The notes beneath the pieces are model-generated. The model was not told the origin of the DNA and did not search any database. It saw only the letters and a list, made by a program, of their open reading frames with translations. The translations under genes and the position numbers were made by a program. 64,000 nucleotides of DNA from Streptomyces camponoticapitis. Its GTDB lineage: Bacteria; Actinomycetota; Actinomycetes; Streptomycetales; Streptomycetaceae. The stretch covers positions 45,801-109,800 of the forward strand of contig NZ_BMMV01000027.1 in the NCBI RefSeq assembly GCF_014646115.1, in the 5' to 3' direction. Shown piece by piece: positions 1 to 7,687 of this stretch; within the stretch, counting starts at the first letter, position 1; each line of letters starts with the position of its first letter.

Positions 1-272
1 AGCGGGCCGACCTTCGTCGCGATCACCAGGTCGGCCGCGTACGGCGTCAGTGCCTTACGGATCATGTCGTTGGCCCACACGTCCTGGCCGCCGTAGAAGC
101 CGGCGGTGTCGATGTGGTTCACGCCCAGCTCAACGGCGCGCCGGAGCACCGCGACGCCGGTCGCGGCGTCGCGGATCGGGCCCGCGAAAGTGCCCCTCGC
201 GAGGCGCATCGCACCGAAGCCGAGCCGGTTGATGGTCAGATCTCCGCCCAGGGAGAAAGTCTTGATCGTCAT
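1..272 (-). CDS. Aldo/keto reductase, N-terminal part (cut by window edge)
   Basis: Reading from ATG at 272 leftward gives about 90 residues starting MTIKTFSLGGDLTINRLGFG and continuing to VIATKVGP at the window edge. The opening strand with LGFGAMRL, the segment GVNHIDTAGFYGG containing the catalytic-type Asp and Tyr of the family, and the IATKVG strand are the first three beta/alpha units of an NADP-dependent aldo/keto reductase TIM barrel. The rest, including the His and the NADP-binding C-terminus, lies outside the window. It is divergent from the regulator at 339 with 66 nt between them. The substrate cannot be told. Confidence 0.85.
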   Translation of the reverse strand, partial: MTIKTFSLGGDLTINRLGFGAMRLARGTFAGPIRDAATGVAVLRRAVELGVNHIDTAGFYGGQDVWANDMIRKALTPYAADLVIATKVGP

Positions 273-338
273 GGCTTCATCGTGCTCGCGGCCGGGAAGC
301 CCGGCGAGCTCGTGGCAGCTTGCTGCCAGACTGGTGGA

Positions 339-1022
339 ATGCGGAACGAACAAGTGTTTTCAGTACAGGGCGACGCCGAGCTCGTCGCGCGTGCCGGTCA
401 TCTCTTCGAATCCGCGCAGACCGAGTTCGTGTGCGCCGCACGGGACCTCAGGACCTGGTCGCTGCCGGAGGCGAGAGCGGGGATCGCGAAGCGGATGCGG
501 GCCACGGGTTCCGCCGGCAGCCTCACGATCCGCAAGCTGCTCAGCCCGGTCGCGCTCGCCGACGAGGAGGCCCGGACTCATCTGCGGGAGGTACGGAGCC
601 AGGGCGCTCAGGTACGGATCAGCGGCTCGCGGCTGCCGCACGAGACGATCCTCATCGACCGGCGGGTGATGATCCTCGCCGGCCGGGAGACCCCCGCCTC
701 CCCCACCGGCCGCGAGTACACCGTGACGACGTCGGAGACCCTGGTCGAGGGCGTCCACTCGATGTTCCGGGCGATCTGGGACAGCGCCGTCGATCCCGAC
801 ACCTATCTGCGCGGGGAGATCCCGCACCTCGATGCCGAGGGCCGCGTGATCCTCGACGCCCTCTCCTCGGGGCTCACCGACGAGTCGTCGGCCAAGCGGC
901 TGGGGGTCTCACTGCGTACGTATCGCCGCCGCGTGGCCGAGCTGATGGCCGGGCTGGAGGCGGGCTCCCGCTTCCAGGCCGGGCTGCGGGCGGGCGAGCT
1001 GGGGCTGGCTCGCCGCCCGTAG
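339..1022 (+). CDS. LuxR-type helix-turn-helix regulator with PLD/TrmB-like sensor region
   Basis: The 227-aa protein starts MRNEQVFSVQ at ATG 339. An in-frame upstream extension would run into the divergent reductase and is rejected. Residues about 1-150 have the look of the degenerate phospholipase-D/TrmB-like region found in many small Streptomyces regulators: FESAQTEFVCAARDL, a central VRISGSRLPHETILIDRRV strand pair, and SMFRAIWDSA. The last 65 residues form a LuxR-type HTH: ILDALSSGLTDESSAKRLGV, then SLRTYRRRVAEL as recognition helix. It probably binds DNA as a dimer and may control the adjacent aldo/keto reductase, which is inferred from the divergent arrangement only. Confidence 0.8.
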   Translation: MRNEQVFSVQGDAELVARAGHLFESAQTEFVCAARDLRTWSLPEARAGIAKRMRATGSAGSLTIRKLLSPVALADEEARTHLREVRSQGAQVRISGSRLPHETILIDRRVMILAGRETPASPTGREYTVTTSETLVEGVHSMFRAIWDSAVDPDTYLRGEIPHLDAEGRVILDALSSGLTDESSAKRLGVSLRTYRRRVAELMAGLEAGSRFQAGLRAGELGLARRP

Positions 1023-1039
1023 ACGTCCGCGGTTCGTGC

Positions 1040-1681
1040 TCAGCGGTGGCCGGCGCGGGCCTCGGCGGCGGTCTTCAGCTCCAGCAGCCATGTCTCCAGC
1101 CCCGTACTGAGGACCTCGGTCGCGAAGGGCACGTTCGCTTCGACCTGCTCGCCGGTGTGCGTCTCCTCGGTGGTCACGCGCACACCGCCCCTGACCTTGG
1201 TGAAGTTCCATACGTGGACGCCGTCGATACGCAGCTGCTCGCCGACGGCGGGGCCGGTCCAGCGGATGCAGGAGCCGCGCTTGACCTGCTTGACGGTCGA
1301 GGTGATGTCCAGGCTGGTGGCGGGAGTCACGGGGTTGGGCGGCACGGGGGTCGTCCACCGGAACGCCGATCCCGCGCGGAACGGGCCGTGGTCGAGTCGT
1401 TCGCTGGTCGTCACGTGCTCCTGCCAGGACGGCCAGCGCTCCACGTCGGTCTGGAGCTTCCAGATGGTGCTCAGCGGCGCGTCGATGACGGTCTCGGTCC
1501 GGTAGCGCACGACGGCATCCGGGTCGACGCCCTTCCCGCGGCAGGTGAGCGACTTGCCGGTGTGGTGCGAGGCCGACCCGGTGGCCCCGGCGGGTGCGAC
1601 CCCGGTGCCGAGGAGCGCGACGGCGACGAGCGGGGCGGTGAAGAGGGCGGCGCGGACGCTGGTGGTACGGATGCCGGGCAT
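1040..1681 (-). CDS. Secreted SRPBCC (START/polyketide-cyclase-like) protein
   Basis: The 213-aa product starts MPGIRTTSVRAALFTAPLVA at ATG 1681, chosen because AAGGAA lies upstream and a signal peptide follows directly (hydrophobic core to about residue 30, cleavage near AGA-TG). The mature part has the SRPBCC layout: ETVIDAPLSTIWKLQTDVERWPSWQ (helix-grip start with the DVxxWPxW motif), central strands, and a long C-terminal helix ETWLLELKTAAEARAG. Such folds bind hydrophobic ligands. An exported member is less usual than a cytoplasmic one. It is convergent with the LuxR gene at 1022. The ligand is unknown. Confidence 0.8.
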   Translation of the reverse strand: MPGIRTTSVRAALFTAPLVAVALLGTGVAPAGATGSASHHTGKSLTCRGKGVDPDAVVRYRTETVIDAPLSTIWKLQTDVERWPSWQEHVTTSERLDHGPFRAGSAFRWTTPVPPNPVTPATSLDITSTVKQVKRGSCIRWTGPAVGEQLRIDGVHVWNFTKVRGGVRVTTEETHTGEQVEANVPFATEVLSTGLETWLLELKTAAEARAGHR

Positions 1682-1829
1682 GGCGTTTCCTTGTCTGTTC
1701 TTCACTTGCGGGAGTGGCCGGTTGGGCGCGACGGCGATCACGAACCGTCCGGTACCGACAATCCCGCGGGCCCCCGCCTCGTCGCATCGGCGAAAACTAC
1801 GTAACCGCGAGGGCTACGCAGTCCGCCGG

Positions 1830-2420
1830 TCACGGGACGCGGCGGGCCGCGACGACCGCTGAGCTGGCCGGTGTCGTGAGTACTTCGGTGGCTTCCAGCG
1901 CCGGATGGGTCAGATAGAAGACGCGGAGCTCGTCCACCTCGCCCTCGAAACGAGGCGGCCACTCGGACGAGGGGGTGAAGTCGTCGAGGATCAGAAGGCC
2001 ACCGGGAGCGAGCAGCTCCACGACTCTCCCTGGGTCGTCCCGCTTGCCCCCGCCGTCGCAGAAGAAGACGTCGAACGGTGCGTGCCGCTCAAGCAGCCGC
2101 CAGTCCCCGGTGAGTACGCCGACGCGCTCGTCGTCCGCGAAGACGCCGGAGGCCCGACGTGCCAGCTCCTCGTCACGCTCCACGGTGACCAGGCGCGCGC
2201 CGGCGCCGAGGCCGCTGTGCAGCCAGGCGGTGCCCACGCCCGAGCCGGTGCCGCTCTCCGCGACGACCCCGTCGGGTTTCGAGGCGGCGGCCAGCCTCAG
2301 CAGCCGGCCCACTTCGGGGAGGCAGCTCTTCGTGAATCCCGTCTCGGAGGCGATGGCCTCCGCGGCCACCACGCGGGGCGGGACGGCACGCGCTGTCATC
2401 TGCTCGTCACTGATCATCAC
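1830..2420 (-). CDS. Class I SAM-dependent (O-)methyltransferase-like protein
   Basis: The protein is 196 aa. The SAM-binding motif I is VVAESGTGSGVGTAWL (about residues 52-67), followed by an acidic residue at the end of strand 2 (LVTVERDEEL) and FDVFFCDGGG as motif IV. LLAPGGLLILDDFTPS matches motif V/VI of the family that includes catechol-type O-methyltransferases, where the DD pair can bind metal. It is a small stand-alone enzyme with no partner in an operon. The substrate is unknown. It is convergent to nothing on its left and is separated from the SRPBCC gene by about 150 nt without obvious features. Confidence 0.8.
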   Translation of the reverse strand: MMISDEQMTARAVPPRVVAAEAIASETGFTKSCLPEVGRLLRLAAASKPDGVVAESGTGSGVGTAWLHSGLGAGARLVTVERDEELARRASGVFADDERVGVLTGDWRLLERHAPFDVFFCDGGGKRDDPGRVVELLAPGGLLILDDFTPSSEWPPRFEGEVDELRVFYLTHPALEATEVLTTPASSAVVAARRVP

Positions 2421-2554
2421 CGCACGCTAGCGCCGACGGGGGCCCGGCGTCAGCGAGTTGGGCGGGCCGGTGCCGTACGCCCCGGAGCGCGATGCGCACT
2501 CCGGGGCGCAGGGGCGGTGGCGGTCACGCCCTGCGGATCCGTCGGGTCCGACGG

Positions 2555-3133
2555 TCAGTCCACGATCATGGTGTTGAGCGGCACCGAACCCGCCGTACGG
2601 GCGAACGCGCCGCCGAAGTAGCCGTCGACCTCGGCCTTTTCGGCCGCGTTCGGGTACGCGTTCTTGCACGAGGTGCCCGCGCTGGAGCCGGACATCAGGC
2701 TGGTGCACGGGCCGGGCTTGCGGTCCGGGAGGCCCAGGATGTGGCCCAGTTCGTGGGACGAGATACGGACCGTGTCGTGGCCCTCGTTCACCGCCTGGCG
2801 TCCGATCCAGACCGTGCCGTTGCCCAGCGAGGTGGTCAGCGCGCGGGGCCACCCGTTGTCCGCCAGGACGCGGATGTTGGCGCGCTGGCCGGCCGCGACC
2901 GGGACCAGTTCGACGGCGTCGACGCTCTCGTTCCAGATCGCCGCCCCCCGGTCGACCGCGGACCTGAACTCCGCCGAACCGCCCGCGTCGTAGGTGACGA
3001 CGCGCGCGGCCGCGGTCACGTCATCGGCGGCGGAGGCGGTGCCGGTGGGAGCGGCCGTGGCCTGGCCACCCATCAGGGAAAACGTCACAGCCAGGGCGGC
3101 AACGAGCCCGCCGGTCAACTTACGGACATGCAT
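2555..3133 (-). CDS. Snapalysin-like secreted metalloprotease (M7)
   Basis: The 192-aa precursor starts MHVRKLTGGLVAALAVTFSL at ATG 3133, with a strong AAGGAGG Shine-Dalgarno. A signal peptide (core about 8-22, cleavage near ATA-AP) is followed by a short pro-region. The zinc motif HELGHILGLPD (about residues 118-128) matches HExxHxxGxxD of family M7, the small neutral proteases of Streptomyces. Two Cys residues (GPCTSLMSG and SCKNAYP) probably form a disulfide. The usual divergent LysR activator of snapalysin genes is absent here. It lies downstream of the hairpin at 3301-3341. Confidence 0.93.
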   Translation of the reverse strand: MHVRKLTGGLVAALAVTFSLMGGQATAAPTGTASAADDVTAAARVVTYDAGGSAEFRSAVDRGAAIWNESVDAVELVPVAAGQRANIRVLADNGWPRALTTSLGNGTVWIGRQAVNEGHDTVRISSHELGHILGLPDRKPGPCTSLMSGSSAGTSCKNAYPNAAEKAEVDGYFGGAFARTAGSVPLNTMIVD

Positions 3134-3300
3134 GGTCGACCTCCTTGCAGGAGACAGTCGTGGACATGACACGAAGTTCCCCTGCTCACTGCCCAGCGGC
3201 GACCGGCACCAATCCGTCAATCCAACGGCCCAACGGAGCCCGCAACCGCGCCCGGATCCGGACCTGTTGCCCATCGGTCACCCGCCGCGTGCCGGACGCC

Positions 3301-3341
3301 GGAAAGGGCCCGTCCGGATCCTGTCCGGACGGGCCCTTTCC
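3301..3341 (-). terminator. 18-bp perfect hairpin, likely terminator of the serine hydrolase gene
   Basis: Bases 3301-3318 and 3324-3341 are perfect reverse complements with a 5-nt loop. The hairpin begins 7 nt after the stop codon of the minus-strand serine hydrolase at 3348. No long T-run follows, as is common in Streptomyces terminators. It also insulates the downstream metalloprotease gene. Confidence 0.85.
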
Positions 3342-3347
3342 GTAGCG

Positions 3348-4589
3348 TCACTTGGTACGGCCGGCGCACAGCTGCTTGTCGACGAGGTCGCTCGCCGCGT
3401 AGATCGAGCCCGGCATGGAGCCGTCGCCCGTCGCCTCAAGGATCACGACGCGGCGGCCGTCGGGGGTGGCGCCGGTGCGGGTGGCGTAACCGGGGAAGTC
3501 GCCGGCGTGACTGTAGTAGCTGCCGCCGCAGGTCAGCGGGATCTCCATCAGGCCCAGACCGTAGCGGGCCCCCGGCCAGGCCGCGTCCAGCTCCGCGGCG
3601 GCCACCGTCGTCTTCATCTCCTTCAGCTGGGCGGGCTTCAGCAGCCGGCCGCGCATGAGCGCCTGGTAGAAGGTGGTCATGTCGCCGGTGGTGCTGATCA
3701 TGGCGCCCGCCGCACCGGCCGCGCTCGGGTTGAACGCGGTGACGTCGATCGCGGGCGCGGACTCGCCGAAGGCGGAGTAGCCCTTCATGTGGGAGCCGGG
3801 GATACGGGAGGACGTGGTGGGGGTGCTGGTGTTGTGCAGGGCCAGGGGGCGCACGATGCGCTTGGTGACCTCCTGCTGCCAGGTGTGGCCGGTGACCTTC
3901 TTGATGATCATTCCGGCGAGGGTGTAGTTGGTGTTGGAGTACGACCAGTTGGTGCCGGGCTCGAAAGTGGGCGCGTGGCGCATCGCGATGGCCACGAGCT
4001 CCTCGTCGGTCCAGGTCGTGTGGCGGCCGGCCTCGTAGGCGGCGATTCCGGTCAGCGCGGGGAAGTCGGCGGTGTAGTTGAACAGGCCGCTGGTGTGGTT
4101 CAGCAGCTGCCGCACCGTGATTCCGCCGCCGTCGTTGCCGTTGCCCGACACCACACCCGGCAGCCATTCCTCGACCGTGTCGTCCAGCGACAGCCTTCCC
4201 TCGCCCACCAGTTGCAGCACGACGGTGGAGACGTAGGTCTTCGTCGCGCTGGCTATACGGAACTTGTCACCCGGCCGCGCCTTGCGGCCGGTCTCCACGT
4301 CCGCCACACCGGCCGTCGCGTACTGGACTCCACGCGGGCCGGTCGACCGGGCGAGCACACCCACGGTGCCGGTCTTCTGGACCGCGTTCACCAGCTGCTG
4401 AAGCGACTCCTTCCCCGAAGTCGCCGAGCTCGCCGAGCTCGCGGACCGCGCCGCCTCCGCCGACGGAACCGGCTTCGCCTGCTGCGCCGCGGTCGCCGCC
4501 GGCACCGCCACGCCCAGCGCGGCGAGCGCGGTGACGAGCGTCGTGGTCAGGGCGCGGGAGGTGGTCCGGGTGAACGTCTTGGTCGCCAT
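3348..4589 (-). CDS. Secreted serine hydrolase (class C beta-lactamase / D-Ala-D-Ala carboxypeptidase family)
   Basis: The 413-aa precursor starts MATKTFTRTTSRALTTTLVT at ATG 4589, with AAGGAG upstream and an N-terminal signal peptide cleaved near AAQQA. The fold is that of PF00144 (S12). The catalytic SxxK is in FRIASATKTYVST, the YxN motif is NWSYSNTNYTLAG, and the C-terminal GDFPGYATR carries the HAG-like (SHAGD) third motif. It probably acts outside the cell as a peptidase or esterase on peptidoglycan-type or small ester substrates; a true beta-lactamase role is not established. An Ala/Ser-rich linker follows the signal peptide. Confidence 0.9.
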   Translation of the reverse strand: MATKTFTRTTSRALTTTLVTALAALGVAVPAATAAQQAKPVPSAEAARSASSASSATSGKESLQQLVNAVQKTGTVGVLARSTGPRGVQYATAGVADVETGRKARPGDKFRIASATKTYVSTVVLQLVGEGRLSLDDTVEEWLPGVVSGNGNDGGGITVRQLLNHTSGLFNYTADFPALTGIAAYEAGRHTTWTDEELVAIAMRHAPTFEPGTNWSYSNTNYTLAGMIIKKVTGHTWQQEVTKRIVRPLALHNTSTPTTSSRIPGSHMKGYSAFGESAPAIDVTAFNPSAAGAAGAMISTTGDMTTFYQALMRGRLLKPAQLKEMKTTVAAAELDAAWPGARYGLGLMEIPLTCGGSYYSHAGDFPGYATRTGATPDGRRVVILEATGDGSMPGSIYAASDLVDKQLCAGRTK

Positions 4590-4657
4590 GATCCGTCGGC
4601 TCCTTGGGAGTTGGTGTGTCACCGCTCCGTGCGGTGTGATCACCAACTTAGAAAAAC

Positions 4658-4688
4658 GGCCCGCCGGCCACGATCCGGCCAGCGGGCC
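4658..4688 (-). terminator. Rho-independent terminator for the AlkZ-like/DinB unit
   Basis: GGCCCGCCGGCC (4658-4669) pairs with GGCCAGCGGGCC (4677-4688) with a single mismatch and a 7-nt loop. Read on the minus strand, the stem is followed by GTTTTTCTAA, a true T-run. It sits 40 nt beyond the stop codon of the gene ending at 4728. A second small hairpin (GGGTACAG/CTGTACCC, near 4695-4715) precedes it. Confidence 0.8.
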
Positions 4689-4727
4689 ACTCCCGGGTAC
4701 AGCCAGCTGTACCCCGGGGGTGTCCCC

Positions 4728-5831
4728 TCAGCCCGGCGCCCCGGTCACACGTACACGGTCACTCTCCCTGTCGGAGAGGAACAGCGCCAGTTCCCGGCCC
4801 TGTTCGGCGACGCCCGCGCGGTCCGCCCGGGAGAAACGGCGCAGCGGGGTCACCGCCACCGTGCCGTCCTCCACGGTCCAGGTCGCGGCGACCCGGCCGC
4901 CCAGCAGGACCACGCGCTCGCCGGCGACCGACAGACCGCGGTGTGCGTCGTCGATGATCCGGCCGCGGTCGTGATAACCGAGGATCGCGTTGTCGAAGGC
5001 CGGCAGGAACCGGACCGGGGCCGGGGTGTCCGGGTCCGGGCGCGGGGCGTCGGGCAGGTCCAGCAGTTCCCGGCCCCGCTCGTCGCGGAAGGCGACCAGT
5101 TCCTCGCGTACCGCGGCCACCGCGGCGGGCAGTCCCGCGAGCCCGCACCAGGCGCGCAGGTCCGCCGAGGCTGCGGGGCCGTACGCGGCCAGATAGCGCC
5201 GCAGCAGCGCCTGGCCCACCGGGTCGGAACCGTCTGGCGACAGAGGGGCGATCTCCCGCCCCAGCCAGGAGGCGAGCGGGACGCTGCGTACTCCCGCCTT
5301 CGTCCGCCACAGCCCGCGCGGCGGCAGCTGGACCGTCGGGACGAGCGCGGTGATCAGCATCTCCCCGAGCGCCCGTGTCCCGACCGCGGGCCAGCGGTCG
5401 GCGACCGCCCGCGCCAGCTCGGTCATCGAGCGCGGCTCACCGTCCGCCAGCACCGCCCGGCCCGCCGCCGCGAGCTCTTCGAGATCCGTCCCGTCGAGCT
5501 CCGCGCGGTACACCCCGAGCACGCGCTGGCGCAGCATGGCCTCGTGGCGGGCCCGCCAGGCCAGGGCGTCCTCGGCGGTGACGAGATGGACCGTACGGCG
5601 CATGAGATGCGTCCGCACCACGCTCCGCCCGGTCAACAGGTCCGAGAGCGCCCCGGGCCGGAACGCGCCCAGCCGGGACCAGAGTCCGACGTACGGCTCC
5701 TGCGGTTCCTGCGCCTGGAGTCCGCCGAGGTGCGCGACGGCGGCGAGGACCGGCAGTCCGGAGCGGTCGAGCAGCAACTGCCGGGCGAGCGTAGCGCGGT
5801 TGAGCGCCCGCGTACCGAGAACGACGGCCAT
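4728..5831 (-). CDS. AlkZ-like winged-helix (HTH_42) DNA glycosylase family protein
   Basis: The 367-aa protein belongs to the HTH_42/AlkZ-YcaQ family: three winged-helix modules and a C-terminal beta barrel. The N-terminus carries LGGLQAQEPQEP with Q39-A40-Q41. The Q-x-Q motif is the catalytic signature of AlkZ, which unhooks interstrand crosslinks, while the YcaQ branch has Q-x-D. Other family marks are SVVRTHLMRRTVHLVTAEDA and RFLPAFDNAILGYHDR near residue 270. The ATG at 5831 overlaps the stop of the DinB gene (TGATG), so the two are translationally coupled. Whether it repairs host DNA or protects against a DNA-damaging metabolite is not known. Confidence 0.85.
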   Translation of the reverse strand: MAVVLGTRALNRATLARQLLLDRSGLPVLAAVAHLGGLQAQEPQEPYVGLWSRLGAFRPGALSDLLTGRSVVRTHLMRRTVHLVTAEDALAWRARHEAMLRQRVLGVYRAELDGTDLEELAAAGRAVLADGEPRSMTELARAVADRWPAVGTRALGEMLITALVPTVQLPPRGLWRTKAGVRSVPLASWLGREIAPLSPDGSDPVGQALLRRYLAAYGPAASADLRAWCGLAGLPAAVAAVREELVAFRDERGRELLDLPDAPRPDPDTPAPVRFLPAFDNAILGYHDRGRIIDDAHRGLSVAGERVVLLGGRVAATWTVEDGTVAVTPLRRFSRADRAGVAEQGRELALFLSDRESDRVRVTGAPG

Positions 5832-6406
5832 CAGGTCGCCTTCTGCCCGTCGATCGACTCGCGCACGATGTCCGCGTGCCCGGCGTGCTGCGCGGTCTCG
5901 GCGATGACGTGCATCAGCACCCCGCGCACGCTGAGCTCCGCTCCCGGCTCGTTCCAGGGCGCGTCGGGCAGCGGGTGCGTCGCCGACAGGTCGGGGAGGG
6001 CGGAGACGATCTCCACCGTCCGCGCGGCGACCTTCTCGTAACGCGCGAGGATCCCGGCCGACGTGTCGCCGGGCAGCATCCGGAAGTCGTTCTCACGGTC
6101 GATCGCCCACTGCGGGAACTCGGTGGCGGTACCGGCGGCGAAGTCGGCCCAGGTGACACCGTCCGGCAGGTCGAAGCTCATCGCCGACGGTCCGTCGACC
6201 GTGAAGCGCAGCCAGGCCTCCTCGGTTGACGCCACATGCTTGATCAGCCCGCCCAGCGACAGCTCACCGGCCGTCGGGCGCTCGCCGAGCTGCTCGTCGG
6301 TGAGCCCGCGCACGGTGCCGGTCAGCTTGGAGCGCACGGTGGCGAGGGCGGCGAGCAGGTCGGCGCGCTCGGCGTCGGCGGTCCGGGACGGGGTGGTGGC
6401 GTTCAT
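5831..6406 (-). CDS. DinB-family four-helix protein
   Basis: The 191-aa protein starts MNATTPSRTADAERADLLAA at ATG 6406 with GGAAGG upstream; an ATG at 6436 has no ribosome site. The fold is the DinB/DUF664 helical bundle: ADLLAALATVRSKLTGTVRG, then LSLGGLIKHVASTEEAWLRF with the first metal-type His, and a C-terminal GVLMHVIAETAQHAGHADIV carrying the two-His HxxxH-like signature. Such proteins are metal-binding and often act as thiol-dependent transferases with bacillithiol or mycothiol. It is the first gene of the pair with the AlkZ-like glycosylase and is divergent from the WYL regulator. Confidence 0.88.
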   Translation of the reverse strand: MNATTPSRTADAERADLLAALATVRSKLTGTVRGLTDEQLGERPTAGELSLGGLIKHVASTEEAWLRFTVDGPSAMSFDLPDGVTWADFAAGTATEFPQWAIDRENDFRMLPGDTSAGILARYEKVAARTVEIVSALPDLSATHPLPDAPWNEPGAELSVRGVLMHVIAETAQHAGHADIVRESIDGQKAT

Positions 6407-6440
6407 GGTGGGAGGGCCTTCCGCTGGATTCATCACGTGT

Positions 6441-6510
6441 GTCGTGCGTGCTCTGTCGTGCGCGTCACGTCGTGCTCGTTATGTCGTGCGCGTGCCGTCG
6501 CGCGTTCCGT
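6441..6510. repeat. Five 14-bp tandem repeats in the divergent DinB/WYL promoter region
   Basis: The core GTCGTGC recurs at 6441, 6455, 6469 and 6483, with a degenerate fifth copy (GTCGCGC) at 6497. The spacing is exactly 14 bp, and the consensus is about GTCGTGCGCGTNNN. The array fills the intergenic region between two divergent genes, which fits an operator array for the neighbouring regulator, though 14 bp is not a whole number of helix turns. Confidence 0.75.
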
Positions 6511-6591
6511 CCCGCGCGTTCTCCGGCACAGCCCAACCTTCCCAAGAGAAGAGGACAGGATGTGGCCGCTTCTCGGGCGACAATCGACAGC

Positions 6592-7590
6592 ATGCCGAAG
6601 ACCTCAGCACGTCTGCTGTCGATGCTTTCGCTGCTCCAGGCCCGCCGGGACTGGCCGGGGGCGCTGCTGGCCGAGCGGCTGGACATCAGCCCGCGGACCG
6701 TACGCCGCGACGTCGACCGGCTGCGCGAGCTCGGCTACCCGGTGGTGGCCGTCAAGGGGCCGGAGGGCGGGTACCGGCTCGACGCCGGTACGGAACTGCC
6801 CCCGCTGCTCTTCGACGACGAGCAGGCCGTCGCCCTCGCCGTGGCACTCCAGATCGCCACCACCACCGGCGCCGGCATCGAGGAGGCCGCGGCACGCGCT
6901 CTGCACACCGTTCGGCAGGTCATGCCCGGGCGCCTGCGCCGCCGTATCGACGCCCTCCAGGTCACGGCCGTCGAGCCGCCCGCGAGGCGCGCCGGCCCGC
7001 AGGCGGACAGCGGCGTGCTGATGGCGCTCAGCACCGCCGTCCACGCCCGGGAGGAGCTGCGCTTCGACTACGCGAGGGCCGACGGCGACACCACCGGTCC
7101 CCCGCCGCGGCGGACGCAGCCGCATCACCTCGTCACCTGGGGCGGGCGCTGGTACCTCGTCGCGTGGGACCTCGACCGGGAGGACTGGCGTACGTTCCGC
7201 GCGGACCGGATCACCCCGCGTACGCCGACGGGCCCCCGCTTCACCCCGCGTGAACTGCCCGGAGGCGACGTGGCCGCCTTCGTCGTCAGCAAATTCCTGG
7301 GCTTCTACGGCTCCGACGGCACCGGTCACCGGCCCTGCCGGGGCGAGGTGATCCTCGATCTGCCCGCCGGAGAGGTGTCCCCCTACCTCCGCGACGGACT
7401 GGTCGAGGCGTTGGGCCCGGACCGCTGCCGGCTCGTCCTGGGCTCGTGGTCGTGGGCCGGTCTGGCCGCCACCATCGGCAAGTTCGACGCCGACATCGAG
7501 GTCGTAGGACCGCCCGAACTCAGGGAAGCGTTCGCGCGGTTGGCCCACCGCTACGCCGACGCCGCAGCCGGCCGCGGCGACGGGACATAG
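6592..7590 (+). CDS. YafY/PafC-type transcriptional regulator (HTH_11 + WYL domain)
   Basis: The 332-aa protein starts MPKTSARLLSMLSLLQARRD at ATG 6592. Upstream in-frame codons run through the repeat array and are not coding. The N-terminal winged helix reads LAERLDISPRTVRRDVDRLR and GYPVVAVKGPEGGYRL. A WYL ligand-sensing domain follows around residues 140-230 (LRFDYARADGD, PHHLVTWGGRWYLVAWD, WRTFRADRI) with a C-terminal WCX extension to VGPPEL. WYL proteins sense nucleic acids or stress ligands, and members next to DinB genes usually control them. The divergent layout and the tandem repeats support that here. Confidence 0.9.
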   Translation: MPKTSARLLSMLSLLQARRDWPGALLAERLDISPRTVRRDVDRLRELGYPVVAVKGPEGGYRLDAGTELPPLLFDDEQAVALAVALQIATTTGAGIEEAAARALHTVRQVMPGRLRRRIDALQVTAVEPPARRAGPQADSGVLMALSTAVHAREELRFDYARADGDTTGPPPRRTQPHHLVTWGGRWYLVAWDLDREDWRTFRADRITPRTPTGPRFTPRELPGGDVAAFVVSKFLGFYGSDGTGHRPCRGEVILDLPAGEVSPYLRDGLVEALGPDRCRLVLGSWSWAGLAATIGKFDADIEVVGPPELREAFARLAHRYADAAAGRGDGT

Positions 7591-7687
7591 CGCCGGTCCG
7601 GCGCACGGACAGCCATCATCGACGCAGGACTCCCCACGGAATCAGGCGAGTTGAGAGCTCGGCCCACGCCGCCGTACGCCGCACCGT

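Noticed and set aside
2994..6041. A very long plus-strand reading frame (about 1,000 codons) across several minus-strand genes
   Set aside because: It is antisense to the M7 protease, serine hydrolase, AlkZ-like and DinB genes, all of which have clear motifs and start sites. Long antisense frames are normal in very GC-rich DNA.
6441..6510. A CRISPR array
   Set aside because: The units are directly contiguous 14-bp repeats with no unique spacers of 30-40 bp and no cas genes nearby.
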